64,000 bases of DNA from Pirellulaceae bacterium (GCA_019636375.1 JAHBXS010000001.1:496001-560000); one strand, 5' to 3'. Counted from the stretch's first letter, positions 9,739-19,337 are shown. Translations and numbers: made by a program. The notes: generated by a model not told the origin, from the letters alone.

Positions 9739-11323
9739 AGGTTCCGGTTTCCATGATGCGGCGAATCGGAAATTTTCCTCCAACTTGCAAACGGTCGTCA
9801 AGATAATTCCAAGTCGCTAACCCGTCATTCGATTCGGCTTCGAGAAGAAAACAAGCGACACGCCCAAACGGCTGAGCCACCCGGACAATGAAGTCACCGA
9901 CTTCCCCGTTTCCGGTCAACTGGTTAGCTTCCACTTCCAGTCGAATCGTGCGATGCCCCTGAAAGGCCCGCGGGGCTTGATGGAGTGCCGTGATGGTCAA
10001 CTCCTCGAAATTGCCACTCCACGTTTCCGCCAGTTCTTCAACTTGAATGCCGTGTTGGCGAAGCTTCGTGACAATCGTAGTCAAGTCTTTGGGGATTAAG
10101 TACGCATACGGAACAGGGCGTTCCAAAGTCGGAGCATAGTCGCCTAAAAATTTGACGCTGAAATCGGTCGGCTCGTCACCTTGAAAGCCTTTGACTTGAA
10201 TCAGGCCTGGAAATTCTTGCAATTCGGCCGTCAAGGCAACGGACTGGTTGTTGGGAAAGTTGGAAGTCTCGTCGATCCAACTTCGTTCCGCATCACTTAC
10301 CAGTGCCTTTATTTTGTCGCGGTTTTCGGCAAAGTAATTGAGGCAAGCGGTCACAAATGCCTTGGATGCCTCGATTCGTTTTTCGTAATCAAGGTAGGAA
10401 TACGACTCACTAAGAACGCCGAACTTCCCCCGCAGTCCGAGGTATTCGGTGCTGTAGCGCGGTTCGTAACCATAAGTTGCCCATGAGGTGTTCCCACGAT
10501 CGAAATTGCCGTAATAAAAGGTCTTGATTCCCTCGCCCCACAAGCGCTCGGTGATGGCGGGCATCATTGTCTCTCGCATGTACTCGCGAATGGAAGCAGG
10601 ACTGCTAGGATGATGCGGAATGTCGTAGGTCAGTTGGTATTGATGTTTCGAGCCATTGGTGGTGTGGCAGTCAATGAACATATCGGGATTAAGGTTGTCG
10701 ATTAGCCGCACCATCGCTCGAGCTTCGGGGGCATCGAGTTTCATGAAATCGCGGTTTAGGTCGAAGCCTTCCATGGTCGTACGACGCCCCATTCCTTGTT
10801 CCGGCCCAATTTGACCTGGTCGATTGTTGGGGGCCATTTGGTCATTGCCGTCCGCGTTGTAATTTGGCGAGAAGACCAAGATTAATTTTTCAAGCCAAGG
10901 ATGTTGCGGGTCTTCGGCAATCTCGCGCAAAAGCATCAAAATCGCCTCTTTCCCATCACATTCGCCGCTGTGAATATTGCCGATCACCAAAACAACGCCG
11001 CGAGGGTCTTCCGCGTCCGCTTGGTAGGGCGGATTGGCACAGTAGACGGCGGTCATTGGGCGGTTCTCGACCGTTCTCCCAAATTCTTTGGCCTCAAGGT
11101 GCGGAGCGTGAGCGACGAGTCGTGCGACAAGTTCTTCGACTTGAGCCGATGTGCTCGTCGCCTTAAACTGCGATGACTCTGCAACGGTCAAGAAGTTTTC
11201 GTTGACGTGCTGGGCAATCGACCATTGTGCGGATGACCAGGATATGAAACCGGACAAAATCGCAATCGCAAGGAAATTTGCCGTGCGACGAATGTCAGGA
11301 ATAATTTTTTGACCAATGTTCAT
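9725..11323 (-). CDS. Exported M14-family zinc carboxypeptidase
   Basis: This 532-residue metallopeptidase has a hydrophobic signal segment at about residues 18-35. It has the M14 zinc motif HxxE within NIHSGECDGKE, and a downstream region with DLNRDFMKLDAPEARA and IDCHTTNGSKH that supplies the third zinc ligand and the substrate-binding Asn-Arg. It would cleave C-terminal residues from peptides or amidated cell-wall material in the periplasm. A longer frame would begin at 11365, inside the divergent DUF423 gene. The ATG at 11323 with an upstream AAAGAA avoids that overlap and directly precedes the signal segment. Its last 14 bp overlap the convergent thioredoxin-YHS gene. Confidence 0.9.
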   Translation of the reverse strand: MNIGQKIIPDIRRTANFLAIAILSGFISWSSAQWSIAQHVNENFLTVAESSQFKATSTSAQVEELVARLVAHAPHLEAKEFGRTVENRPMTAVYCANPPYQADAEDPRGVVLVIGNIHSGECDGKEAILMLLREIAEDPQHPWLEKLILVFSPNYNADGNDQMAPNNRPGQIGPEQGMGRRTTMEGFDLNRDFMKLDAPEARAMVRLIDNLNPDMFIDCHTTNGSKHQYQLTYDIPHHPSSPASIREYMRETMMPAITERLWGEGIKTFYYGNFDRGNTSWATYGYEPRYSTEYLGLRGKFGVLSESYSYLDYEKRIEASKAFVTACLNYFAENRDKIKALVSDAERSWIDETSNFPNNQSVALTAELQEFPGLIQVKGFQGDEPTDFSVKFLGDYAPTLERPVPYAYLIPKDLTTIVTKLRQHGIQVEELAETWSGNFEELTITALHQAPRAFQGHRTIRLEVEANQLTGNGEVGDFIVRVAQPFGRVACFLLEAESNDGLATWNYLDDRLQVGGKFPIRRIMETGTFNGK

Positions 11324-11356
11324 TTCTTTTTGTTTCCGAGTTAGGTGTATTCCCAA

Positions 11357-11797
11357 ATGAATCAATTTAGTAATCGCTGTGTGCTGGTAGCCGGCCTAAT
11401 GGGGGCGCTGGCAGTCGCGCTGGGAGCCTTCGGGGCTCATGGATTGCAAGAACCTCTTGCTCGTTGGTATCCCGACAGCGGTGCGCAAAAGCTGGCGACT
11501 TGGAACACGGCCGTCACTTACCAATTCTATCATGCTTTGGCCTTTTTGGCGTTGGCCTCACTGTCTGGCAGGCATTGTCGAAAAAACAACGTTGGACAGC
11601 CAAGCCGTTTAGTCCAAGTGGCGTTTTGGACCATGCTGATTGGAGTTTGTATTTTTTCCGGCCTGCTGTACGCACTCGTTTTGTCGGACGTTAAAATATT
11701 GGGTGCCATTGTTCCCGTCGGCGGCGTCTTGATGATCGTCGGCTGGCTATGTTTGGCGTCGAGTACTTTTCGGCGGACTGCTTCTCACGCAACTTGA
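11357..11797 (+). CDS. DUF423 family small membrane protein
   Basis: The 146-residue integral membrane protein has about four transmembrane helices. The family signature VLVAGLMGALAVALGAFGAHGL is at the N-terminus, and a Tyr-Gln-Phe-Tyr-His-Ala segment opens the second helix. DUF423/YwdK proteins are widespread and have no established function. A GTG at 11345 could start four residues earlier, but ATG 11357 matches the family N-terminus. The gene is divergent from the M14 peptidase gene, with only 33 bp between the two starts. Confidence 0.9.
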   Translation: MNQFSNRCVLVAGLMGALAVALGAFGAHGLQEPLARWYPDSGAQKLATWNTAVTYQFYHALAFLALASLSGRHCRKNNVGQPSRLVQVAFWTMLIGVCIFSGLLYALVLSDVKILGAIVPVGGVLMIVGWLCLASSTFRRTASHAT

Positions 11798-11880
11798 AAA
11801 TTGGTGTTTTCTGAATTTCGCCTAATTGAGAATTTGAACCGTGACCCCATTTTCCGCATTCTTGGTTAAACAATAACTTG

Positions 11881-13053
11881 ATGTTTCCGTTTGGTTACTG
11901 CACGAATATCCATGCCGCGAGAACGCTTGACGACATCGGTCGAGCGCTCAGGGAATTCGCTGGGCCGCTGCGACGCGAATTGTGCAGCGATGACTTGATG
12001 CCGGTCGGACTGTGGTTCCCAAACTCAGTTCTAGAAGACCTCGTTGATGTGGGTCGGGTAGGTGCATTTGGTGAGTTGCTCGATGGACTTGGGCTAGCCC
12101 CGACGACTTTCAATGGATTTCCTTACGGTGATTTTCACCAACCGGTTGTCAAGCATCAGGTTTACTTGCCGACTTGGGCCGAGCAGTCGCGTCTTGAATA
12201 TACGTGTCGATTGGCAGAGATCATGTCCCAGTTGCCAAACCCAAATCGTCGGGGCACTATTTCAACCTTGCCTCTCGGATGGGTTGGCCAGCCTGACTCC
12301 AGTGGATTTCGCGCGCAATGTTTTCGTCAACTTACGGAATATGCTCGCTTTGCCGAGTCACTTGAAATACGAACCGGGTTGCATGTCCGGCTTTGTATCG
12401 AAGCCGAGCCTGGATGTTATCTAGGGTGCAGTCGGGAAGTCCGAGAATTTTTCGTAGAATTTTTTGACCGTGCCTCGGCGGCAGAACGAAGCACACTAAA
12501 ACGTTACCTCGGCGTGTGCCATGACGTTTGTCACGCGGCCGTGATGTTCGAAGACCAGCAAGCGGAACTTTCCGCCTTTCGAGACTGCGGGATTGAAATC
12601 GGCAAGGTCCAGGTTTCATCTGCGGTTTCTGCTCGTTTTGATACGTGCACGGATGACGTTGGCCGTGAAACGTTGCGCCTCGAATTGGGGCGGTTTTCCG
12701 AGCCAAAATACCTTCATCAAACAATGATTGATGCGGAATATTTTTTCGAAGATTTACCGCTGGCGCTGCAACGGCAAGAGGCAAAGGGGGAATGGCGAGT
12801 CCATTTTCACATGCCGATTTTCGCGAAGTCCCTTGAGCGGGGTTTGGGGACGACCCAAAGCGAAATTCTCGAATGCCTCAATTTTTTCAGTCAGTACGAA
12901 TCGCCGGTGGATTGGGAAATCGAAACGTATGCTTGGCACGTCTTGCCAGATGGGCATTTCACCGATGGCCTTTCTCGAGTTTTGCTGGAAGAGGCCCGTT
13001 GGCTCCGCTCGGCGATGAACAATTTCGACCTACAGGCATCGAAGCCGACTTGA
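11881..13053 (+). CDS. eboE: EboE-like metabolite traffic TIM-barrel protein
   Basis: The 390-residue product matches EboE, a xylose-isomerase-like TIM-barrel protein. It shows the N-terminal GYCTNIHAARTL block, VGLWFPN, TFNGFPYGDFH, STLPLGWV, EAEPGC, the CHDVCHAAV metal-type segment and a final WEIETYAWHVLP strand. In cyanobacteria, algae and other bacteria eboE belongs to the eboABCDEF cluster, which helps move indole- or terpenoid-type precursors to the periplasm. Here no other ebo gene is adjacent. The ATG at 11881 follows a TTG codon that could also serve as start. Upstream lies the unrelated DUF423 gene and downstream a tRNA. Confidence 0.88.
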   Translation: MFPFGYCTNIHAARTLDDIGRALREFAGPLRRELCSDDLMPVGLWFPNSVLEDLVDVGRVGAFGELLDGLGLAPTTFNGFPYGDFHQPVVKHQVYLPTWAEQSRLEYTCRLAEIMSQLPNPNRRGTISTLPLGWVGQPDSSGFRAQCFRQLTEYARFAESLEIRTGLHVRLCIEAEPGCYLGCSREVREFFVEFFDRASAAERSTLKRYLGVCHDVCHAAVMFEDQQAELSAFRDCGIEIGKVQVSSAVSARFDTCTDDVGRETLRLELGRFSEPKYLHQTMIDAEYFFEDLPLALQRQEAKGEWRVHFHMPIFAKSLERGLGTTQSEILECLNFFSQYESPVDWEIETYAWHVLPDGHFTDGLSRVLLEEARWLRSAMNNFDLQASKPT

Positions 13054-13095
13054 CCTACAAAACGCGAGATACTAAATTTTTAAGAGCTAATTTTT

Positions 13096-13179
13096 GCGGT
13101 CGTGGCGGAATTGGCAGACGCGCCAGGTTGAGGGCCTGGTGAGAGCAATCTCATGCTGGTTCAAGTCCAGTCGACCGCA
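13096..13179 (+). tRNA. tRNA-Leu (anticodon GAG)
   Basis: The 84-nt sequence folds as a class II tRNA. The acceptor stem is GCGGTCG/CGACCGC and the D arm contains GGCGGAATTGGCAGACGC. The anticodon stem CCAGG/CCTGG holds the loop TTGAGGG, so the anticodon is GAG. The long variable arm is TGAGA/TCTCA, and the T arm carries TTCAAGT between CTGG and CCAG. The discriminator is A. CCA is not encoded, since CTTT follows. Confidence 0.97.
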
Positions 13180-13370
13180 CTTTCGAGTCTATGGCTCATC
13201 GTTGGATAGTTTGGCAACTTGTCCTACTCTTAAAGTTCCCACTCTCGATCAGGCTGGCAACCTCTCCTGCTCCTTCCTCTTCGTAGCGTGTGCGATTGGC
13301 GCTCTGCTGCACTTCTGTTCCAATTGACGAGCGTCTTTTTAGTTGATGCTTTGAACTGGGAGCAGTAATC

Positions 13371-15086
13371 TTGAGCAATTCTCACTTAATCAAACGAGAA
13401 GTGTCCGCGATTCCATTGTCGCTTGCGATTTTGCCGCTGGCGACTTTGATCGGCCTGCTGATTTTGAATGTGTGGATGTACACCGAGGATGCCTCCTATG
13501 GGCCGAATCAAATCGCACTGGTGATAAGTGCCGCCTTAGCATCGTTGGTTGGGGTGTATCTAAAAATCCCGTTTGCGACCATCCTCAATGGGATGGTGTC
13601 GAGTATTGGTTCGGCACTGACGGCGATCTTAATTTTGCTGTTGATCGGAGGCTTGACGGGGACCTGGATGATTAGCGGCGTCGTGCCGACGATGATTTAT
13701 TACGGCCTACAGATTCTGACTCCCGAAACTTTTTTGTTAGCCACGGTTTTGGTCTGCTCGGTTGTCTCGATTGCCACAGGCAGTAGTTGGACTACGGTCG
13801 CGACAGTTGGGGTGGCTTTGATCGCGATTGGTCGCGCGCTGGGGATCAGTGAACCGATGACGGCCGGAGCTATCATTTCTGGGGCATATTTCGGCGACAA
13901 GCTTTCGCCTCTTTCCGACACAACGAATCTCGCCCCGGCGATGGCAGGGACCGATGTATTCACGCATATTCGCTACATGTTGTGGACAACAGTCCCTTCT
14001 TACGTGATCACGCTGGGAGTGTTCTGGATGTTTACCAGGGGCCTGCAACTCGAAGTACAAGAGGCATCGGTCGATATCCTGCTGGCGGCCCTGGAATCGA
14101 AATTTGTGATTACCCCTTGGCTCCTCCTGGTGCCCGCATTGGTGGTCGCGATGGTGATCATGCGTTTTGACGCGATTTCAGCCTTGTTCGTCGCGATGAT
14201 CGTCGGAGCAGTTGTGGCCGTGACCATTCAACCGCAAGTGATTTTGGAACTCGCTAATCCAAAGTTGAGCGGCGTTCAACTGACAACCGACGAAGACACC
14301 CCTAAAGTGGCAACGGAAAATCAAGCTGAATCTGTGGAAGCTGCCGGGCCCGCGGAGGAGTCCGACGCAATAAAAAGTATCACGCCTCCATCCGTTTTCT
14401 CGCGCGCGAAAACTTATCTCCTCCAGTCCTACAATGTCGCCATCAATGCCATGTATTCAAAAGTAGCTCTGGAGGTCAACGAAAACGGCATTCGTTCTCG
14501 TCTGGCAGCTCGAGAAATCACAGGTGAACGAGCCGAGGGCCTGATCGATGAATTTATCGCCAATCCGAAAAATAATGACTTACTGTCCGCGCGCGGAATG
14601 GAAGGGATGCTCAATACCGTGTGGCTGGTTCTATGTGCGATGTGTTTTGGTGGAGCGATGGAGTCCATCGGGCTGCTTGAGCGGATCACGCTCGTGCTGT
14701 TACGTTTCGCCCAATCAACCGGAACTTTGATTGGAACCACGGCCGCCAGTTGTTTATTGGTCAATATCGCGGCCGCCGATCAGTATTTGGCAATCGTGGT
14801 TCCTGGGCGGATGTTCCGCAAGACATTCGCGGATCGAGGGCTGGCGCCTCAAAATTTGAGTCGCACTTTAGAGGACTCGGGAACCGTGACGAGCGTACTG
14901 ATTCCTTGGAATACTTGCGGAGCGACTCAGGCTGGGGCTCTCAAAGTCCCAACATTGGAATACCTTCCATATTGTGTGTTCAATTACGTCAGCCCGCTGA
15001 TGACCGTTTTCTTCGGCGCTTTCCATATCGCGTTAGCCAAAAAAGTCGACGCATCCGCGGATGAAAACTTAGCGGCTAACAACTAA
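13371..15086 (+). CDS. nhaC: NhaC-family Na+/H+ antiporter
   Basis: The 571-residue polytopic membrane protein has the NhaC core: SSWTTVATVGVALI, SGAYFGDKLSPLSDTTNLAPA and the C-terminal half with ALEDSGTVTSVLIPWNTCGA. It exchanges Na+ (or Li+) for H+, which suits a marine organism. The start is TTG at 13371, supported by GGGAG about 8 bp upstream. A hydrophilic insert at about residues 290-405, partly acidic and partly helical, separates the two membrane halves and makes the protein about 100 residues longer than ordinary NhaC. The stop codon abuts a nested inverted-repeat element that separates it from the convergent RND gene. Confidence 0.9.
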   Translation: MSNSHLIKREVSAIPLSLAILPLATLIGLLILNVWMYTEDASYGPNQIALVISAALASLVGVYLKIPFATILNGMVSSIGSALTAILILLLIGGLTGTWMISGVVPTMIYYGLQILTPETFLLATVLVCSVVSIATGSSWTTVATVGVALIAIGRALGISEPMTAGAIISGAYFGDKLSPLSDTTNLAPAMAGTDVFTHIRYMLWTTVPSYVITLGVFWMFTRGLQLEVQEASVDILLAALESKFVITPWLLLVPALVVAMVIMRFDAISALFVAMIVGAVVAVTIQPQVILELANPKLSGVQLTTDEDTPKVATENQAESVEAAGPAEESDAIKSITPPSVFSRAKTYLLQSYNVAINAMYSKVALEVNENGIRSRLAAREITGERAEGLIDEFIANPKNNDLLSARGMEGMLNTVWLVLCAMCFGGAMESIGLLERITLVLLRFAQSTGTLIGTTAASCLLVNIAAADQYLAIVVPGRMFRKTFADRGLAPQNLSRTLEDSGTVTSVLIPWNTCGATQAGALKVPTLEYLPYCVFNYVSPLMTVFFGAFHIALAKKVDASADENLAANN

Positions 15087-15088
15087 GT

Positions 15089-15186
15089 GCCTATCCCCAA
15101 AAGGGGTCAGACCCTTTGGAGGCTGGGCCAGAATTAACGTTTTTTTTTCATCGCCGGAGAGGGTCTGACCCCTTTTGGGATTGGCC
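15089..15186. repeat. GTCAGACCC inverted-repeat element, copy 1
   Basis: A nearly 100-bp palindromic element fills the space between two convergent genes. Its arms carry AAAAGGGGTCAGACCC (left) and GGGTCTGACCCCTTTT (right), around a centre of about 45 bp. Each arm is itself a small palindrome (GGGTC-A-GACCC). A second copy in the opposite orientation lies at 47264-47362, with the centre partly conserved as well (TTTGGAG near one arm, CCGGAGAGGG near the other). The element touches the stop codons on both sides and can act as a bidirectional terminator. Confidence 0.9.
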
Positions 15187-18100
15187 CTAAGAGTTCTTTC
15201 GCCTGCGATTCGACGAGTGATCATCGCCGCTAGGTCGTTTTTTTTCTGGACTGATGTTTGTTGGAAATTCGACAATGTCGGGGGCAGTTTGATCATCCGT
15301 CGATTCGCTTGCCTCGTCACCTTGCGGCGATTTCGAACGAGTCGATGTTGTTCCAAAAAATTTGCCCAGCCTGCTGGACAAGATAGCGGGGAGGATAAGT
15401 AAGTCTCCGATCAATGCAACAACGAGCAGAATCAACATCAACACGCCGAACCGTTGGGTTGGAGCAAATGTACTAAAGGCGAAAACGGAAAGACCAAGTC
15501 CGGCGATTAGCGTGGTCTGAGTCATTGCTGGCGCACATCTCTGGTAGGCCAGCCGAATCGCCTCTTTTCTGCTCATTCCATCCGCAAGAGCATAACGGTA
15601 CCAATTCAAGAAGTGGACCGTGTCATCCACGGCAATTCCCATCGCAACGCTGGCTGTCATCATGGACCCGATATCGACCTTCTGTCCAAAGAATCCCATA
15701 AATCCAAACACGATCACAAGTGGAAACGTGTTCGGAATCATGCTGATCATTCCAGCACGAAGATTCAGCGAGTTCCTCAAGCCAAATGACGAATTCCAAT
15801 TTCGCAACACGACCATCATGACGATAGAAATCAAAACGAATGAAAGCAGAATGCTCTCGATGAGACTTTGCAGCAAAGCCCCCTGAGCCTTGTAAACGAT
15901 TGGCACGATTCCCGTGTAAGTCGCCGTGACCGTAAGGTCTTCATTGGCGAGCGTTTTCCGATTCATTGCCGTTTGCGAAGAGGCCCAAGCCTCGCGACCA
16001 TCTTTGTCGAACTTGTGTTGTCGACAATCAATGACGAGCGGAGCATGCTGTCTCGCAAACTCAATGTCAAAAAACGGGGAGTCCTCGACGAAAATCACGC
16101 ACGCTGAAGTCTTCAACAAATCAGCCCACTCTTCCGGCGTTGGCAAATCATCATCCTGGGCCATGGCGACATCAATCCAACTTCGCCGTTCGACACCACG
16201 ATTCTCCAACAGTTCCTTGAGTGTTGCCGAGAACAAGTACGATTGATCAATCAAGTCGCTGGAGTACTTCGATTTATCGCGAGGGAGAACCAGATTTTTT
16301 GCAACCAAATCTGGATTCCGCCCGATCAATACAAACCTATCCCGTTTGCCAATCTGATTAGGTGAGCGGGCGTAATGTTGCCGCAAAATTTCGGTTCGGT
16401 AAGCATATGCGGCCATGATCGGCTCGACAACCATCTTCAGGTCGTTTACAAATTGCCCGTAATCGACATCTTCGAGGGCCGCGAGACGAAGACTAATCCG
16501 CCACATCTCCCGTTGGTCGTAGTGAGGGTCGCGTGAGTAGATCGTGTCGCGATTTTCTGCAAGAGTCTTTTTGTCAGCAACATCTAGGTAATCCTGGGCG
16601 ATCATCGCGTCGCGTTGTGCCGTCAACCGAGAATTAAAAACGTAGCGTGTTCCAATCGTCGAGCCAGTGTCCAACTGCGTATCGACAAATTGTAGCGGAA
16701 CGAATACGTCGCTCGACATGCCGCTGCCGACAATGTTCAGTTGGTCGGGGCCAAAGTAACGCTCAAGTTGCTTGCGGACGCGAGCCGAAATTTCAAGTCG
16801 CTCCAAAAACGAATACTTAAGCGCTCGCTCGACGTCAAAAGCCAAGGTCGTCAGTTGTGGGTTAGCTGATGGAGTTTCAGTTTCTGGAGCCGGTTGAATG
16901 GCGGCATTGCGGGGGCGATGTTCAAGATGGGCTCGCTGATCGACGTTGACTAAAATCTCCATGGGCACAAGCTTCCCAAGGTTGGCTTCCATCCACGTAT
17001 AGTCCTTGAGGACTTTGGAGTCCTTGTCGAAAAGTTTGAGGAGTTGGACCGTCGTTTGGATTTTTGTAAGACCGTATCCAAATACGACGAAGCAAATCAC
17101 CCCTATCGCCAAAACAAGCCGATGACGACGAGTGACGAAGTCATAGACTCCCATCCAAAACGCTTCAATTTTCGCAAATGTGCTGCTGGCAACTTCTTTT
17201 TGGTTACGGCTGCGACGCTGATACGGAGGAGGCCAATTGGTGAGCGATGCGGGCACAAACGTGAACAAGAAAAACAAAGTCGCCAACACTGCGATTCCGG
17301 AGAAGAACCCAAACTTCCAAATCGGTGCTAACTGACTCGTACAAAGCGAGAACAGTCCAATCGCCGTCGTCAAAGCCGCCAGCGTGCAGGGGAACAGGCC
17401 GTGACTCATGGCAATATCAACCGCCCGCCGCTTACTGACCTCTTGGGCCGCATCGCGGTAGTAATTGATGAGGTGGACAGTCGCCGACAACGCCAATACA
17501 TAAATCAACGATGGCATCGTCATCAAAATCGCATCGAGACGACTTCCGAAATACCAAACGTAGGACAAACTGGCAATCGCCGACATGCCCGACACGAAAA
17601 ACATGATCACGGTCGCGCGGAGACTTCGGAAACAGTAGTAGGACAGAAATAGTCCAATGAGCCCTGAAAACGAAGCCAACCTGAGCAGCGTTTTTGTTCC
17701 TTCTTCGTCGATTGCCACGTTATCGCTGGGAGGACCACCAAAATAAACGCTGTCCGCTTCTAACCCGACCTTGGTAATCGCCAATTCGAGCAGACGACCG
17801 CGCGGTTTTCCAACCCAGTCACTTCCGACGATGCGATCTAGCTCTTCAAGAAAAGGGTCGTTAATCGTCACGATCAAGCAGGTTTGACGAGGGGGCGGAT
17901 TGAGCCCCATTTCATCCCACATTCGCAGCCAAATTTCCAAACGGGTTGCTTCAGGCGCGTCGAGCAATTTGCTCAGGTCGTTTTCGAATTGACGAGTTAA
18001 ACGCTCCTTGAGAAACCTGTCGAACTTACTGCGATATACCTCAGAAGACTTCAATTGGGCCAAAAGATTGCGGTCATCAACGTATTGCAGCAGCGATTCG

Positions 18101-18948
18101 TAAGTCCATTTAAACTCGCGCGAAGGAGTTGGGCCAAACAGCGCGCCAGTCAATCGCTGATTCCCCTCGATAAAAGCATCGAACGCAGCCGCATCATCAT
18201 CACTCACATCGCCAATGCGAAGAGTCCCTTTAGGGCCAGCCATCTGAGCCAAGGCATCCGGTCCTGTGACGACCGTTTTGAAAGGTCTTGCGAATAGCAG
18301 CTCAGGATTTTCGTAGAAGGTATTGGGGCTTCCTTGGTTGTCTTCTGGGGGCAAACCAAATCGATCAATAAACTTTCCGGTTGCCTGATTGCGGCCATCG
18401 GCCATCCGCTCAAAAAATCGCTTAATGCCATCAACGACATTGTTTTGGCCGTCCCACTCGTACAGTTCTCCGCGACGATTGATGAAATACCATTTTTGCT
18501 TTTTCCCTTTGATCCACTTTTCGGCGTTGCGTCCCCAATCTTGGTGATAGTTGCCTGTGGTCAACAACCCGAGTTCGTCACCAACTTGATGGGCGCGAAT
18601 CACTTCGGTTGCGTTTTGTTCGCGAAGCACAGATTCATATTCCAGCGACTCCTCATAGACCTTGCGGCGAAAGGTCGTGTAGTTCGAGTTCCCTTCCTTG
18701 CACCACGGTCCGCTGACGACGACAAAAGCATCACCTTGAAAATACTTGCGAAACTCGACGAGATCGACGGTTTCTTCGTAGTGTTTGGGCAACCAGTCGG
18801 CAACATTATTTTGAATGCCGCCGACCGCCATCCGAGCCCCGCGCAAGGCAAAGGGCAACAAGAAAAACACGATGCACAACACGAGCATCGCGACGTTGTG
18901 GAAGATCGGGATGCGTCGCGAGAAAAATTTCTTGGGGAATTCCAGCAT
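15187..18948 (-). CDS. RND/MMPL-superfamily exporter
   Basis: This 1253-residue inner-membrane transporter has TM1 at about 17-37 and a large first periplasmic domain. A first bundle of membrane helices follows, including a LSATVHLINYYRDA segment typical of MMPL/HpnN-type proteins. A second periplasmic domain and a second bundle come next, with VAMGIAVDDTVHFLNWYRYAL and the repeat-equivalent Asp pair. The cytoplasmic tail is Ser/Lys/Asp-rich. The family moves lipids, hopanoids or other hydrophobic cargo using the proton gradient. No membrane-fusion or outer-membrane partner is adjacent, which fits the MMPL rather than the AcrB type. The stop codon TAG sits at the edge of the palindromic element. 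Confidence 0.88.
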   Translation of the reverse strand: MLEFPKKFFSRRIPIFHNVAMLVLCIVFFLLPFALRGARMAVGGIQNNVADWLPKHYEETVDLVEFRKYFQGDAFVVVSGPWCKEGNSNYTTFRRKVYEESLEYESVLREQNATEVIRAHQVGDELGLLTTGNYHQDWGRNAEKWIKGKKQKWYFINRRGELYEWDGQNNVVDGIKRFFERMADGRNQATGKFIDRFGLPPEDNQGSPNTFYENPELLFARPFKTVVTGPDALAQMAGPKGTLRIGDVSDDDAAAFDAFIEGNQRLTGALFGPTPSREFKWTYESLLQYVDDRNLLAQLKSSEVYRSKFDRFLKERLTRQFENDLSKLLDAPEATRLEIWLRMWDEMGLNPPPRQTCLIVTINDPFLEELDRIVGSDWVGKPRGRLLELAITKVGLEADSVYFGGPPSDNVAIDEEGTKTLLRLASFSGLIGLFLSYYCFRSLRATVIMFFVSGMSAIASLSYVWYFGSRLDAILMTMPSLIYVLALSATVHLINYYRDAAQEVSKRRAVDIAMSHGLFPCTLAALTTAIGLFSLCTSQLAPIWKFGFFSGIAVLATLFFLFTFVPASLTNWPPPYQRRSRNQKEVASSTFAKIEAFWMGVYDFVTRRHRLVLAIGVICFVVFGYGLTKIQTTVQLLKLFDKDSKVLKDYTWMEANLGKLVPMEILVNVDQRAHLEHRPRNAAIQPAPETETPSANPQLTTLAFDVERALKYSFLERLEISARVRKQLERYFGPDQLNIVGSGMSSDVFVPLQFVDTQLDTGSTIGTRYVFNSRLTAQRDAMIAQDYLDVADKKTLAENRDTIYSRDPHYDQREMWRISLRLAALEDVDYGQFVNDLKMVVEPIMAAYAYRTEILRQHYARSPNQIGKRDRFVLIGRNPDLVAKNLVLPRDKSKYSSDLIDQSYLFSATLKELLENRGVERRSWIDVAMAQDDDLPTPEEWADLLKTSACVIFVEDSPFFDIEFARQHAPLVIDCRQHKFDKDGREAWASSQTAMNRKTLANEDLTVTATYTGIVPIVYKAQGALLQSLIESILLSFVLISIVMMVVLRNWNSSFGLRNSLNLRAGMISMIPNTFPLVIVFGFMGFFGQKVDIGSMMTASVAMGIAVDDTVHFLNWYRYALADGMSRKEAIRLAYQRCAPAMTQTTLIAGLGLSVFAFSTFAPTQRFGVLMLILLVVALIGDLLILPAILSSRLGKFFGTTSTRSKSPQGDEASESTDDQTAPDIVEFPTNISPEKKRPSGDDHSSNRRRKNS

Positions 18949-19337
18949 GATCGTTGGGCCACTTCAGTTGATGTGCCAGATGGCTTGCATTTAAGCCGAA
19001 ATTTTAGGGTTTTAACCGCTGGCCGTCGATACTAAAATCGACTTGCGACTGTTTTTGGGTGCCCATTTTCTTTCCGCCTCGCGCGAATCTCAAACCGAAT
19101 GATCGGTAGGCACTAGCCCGACATACGCAATTCCCGCCCTCCACCAACAAAAAACAACCCAAATACTGCTGATTGTTAAGGCGACGATGCTCGCACTTTA
19201 TTAGGCAGGGGCAGAAACAAGGTCAGCTACCGTTGTGCAAAGCACCCTAAGGGCCGTTCTGGCAACGGTACTTGGCCCCATTTCTGCCCGCAACATCCAG
19301 ATTAGGCAGTTGAGGAAAACTTTAGCGAATCTGTGCT
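18949..19337. other. Intergenic region upstream of the RND exporter
   Basis: This 389-bp gap lies between the selenoprotein stop and the RND start, both on the minus strand. It carries no recognisable gene. Its main feature is the long imperfect hairpin at 19208-19289, positioned where it could terminate the mntR-selW transcript. Confidence 0.5.
19208..19289. repeat. Long imperfect inverted repeat
   Basis: An 82-bp imperfect hairpin has arms GGGGCAGAAA and TTTCTGCCC at its base and TACCGTTG/CAACGGTA higher up, separated by about 28 bases. It is 50-130 bp past the selenoprotein stop. It may be a terminator or a short non-autonomous element. Confidence 0.65.

Noticed and set aside
11324..11365. 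Longer start of the M14 peptidase
   Set aside because: It would run into the start of the divergent DUF423 gene. ATG 11323 precedes a proper signal peptide.
18334..19035. 233-codon plus-strand frame
   Set aside because: It lies antisense to the 5' part of the RND exporter and crosses its start. No motif is seen and the RND frame is clearly coding.
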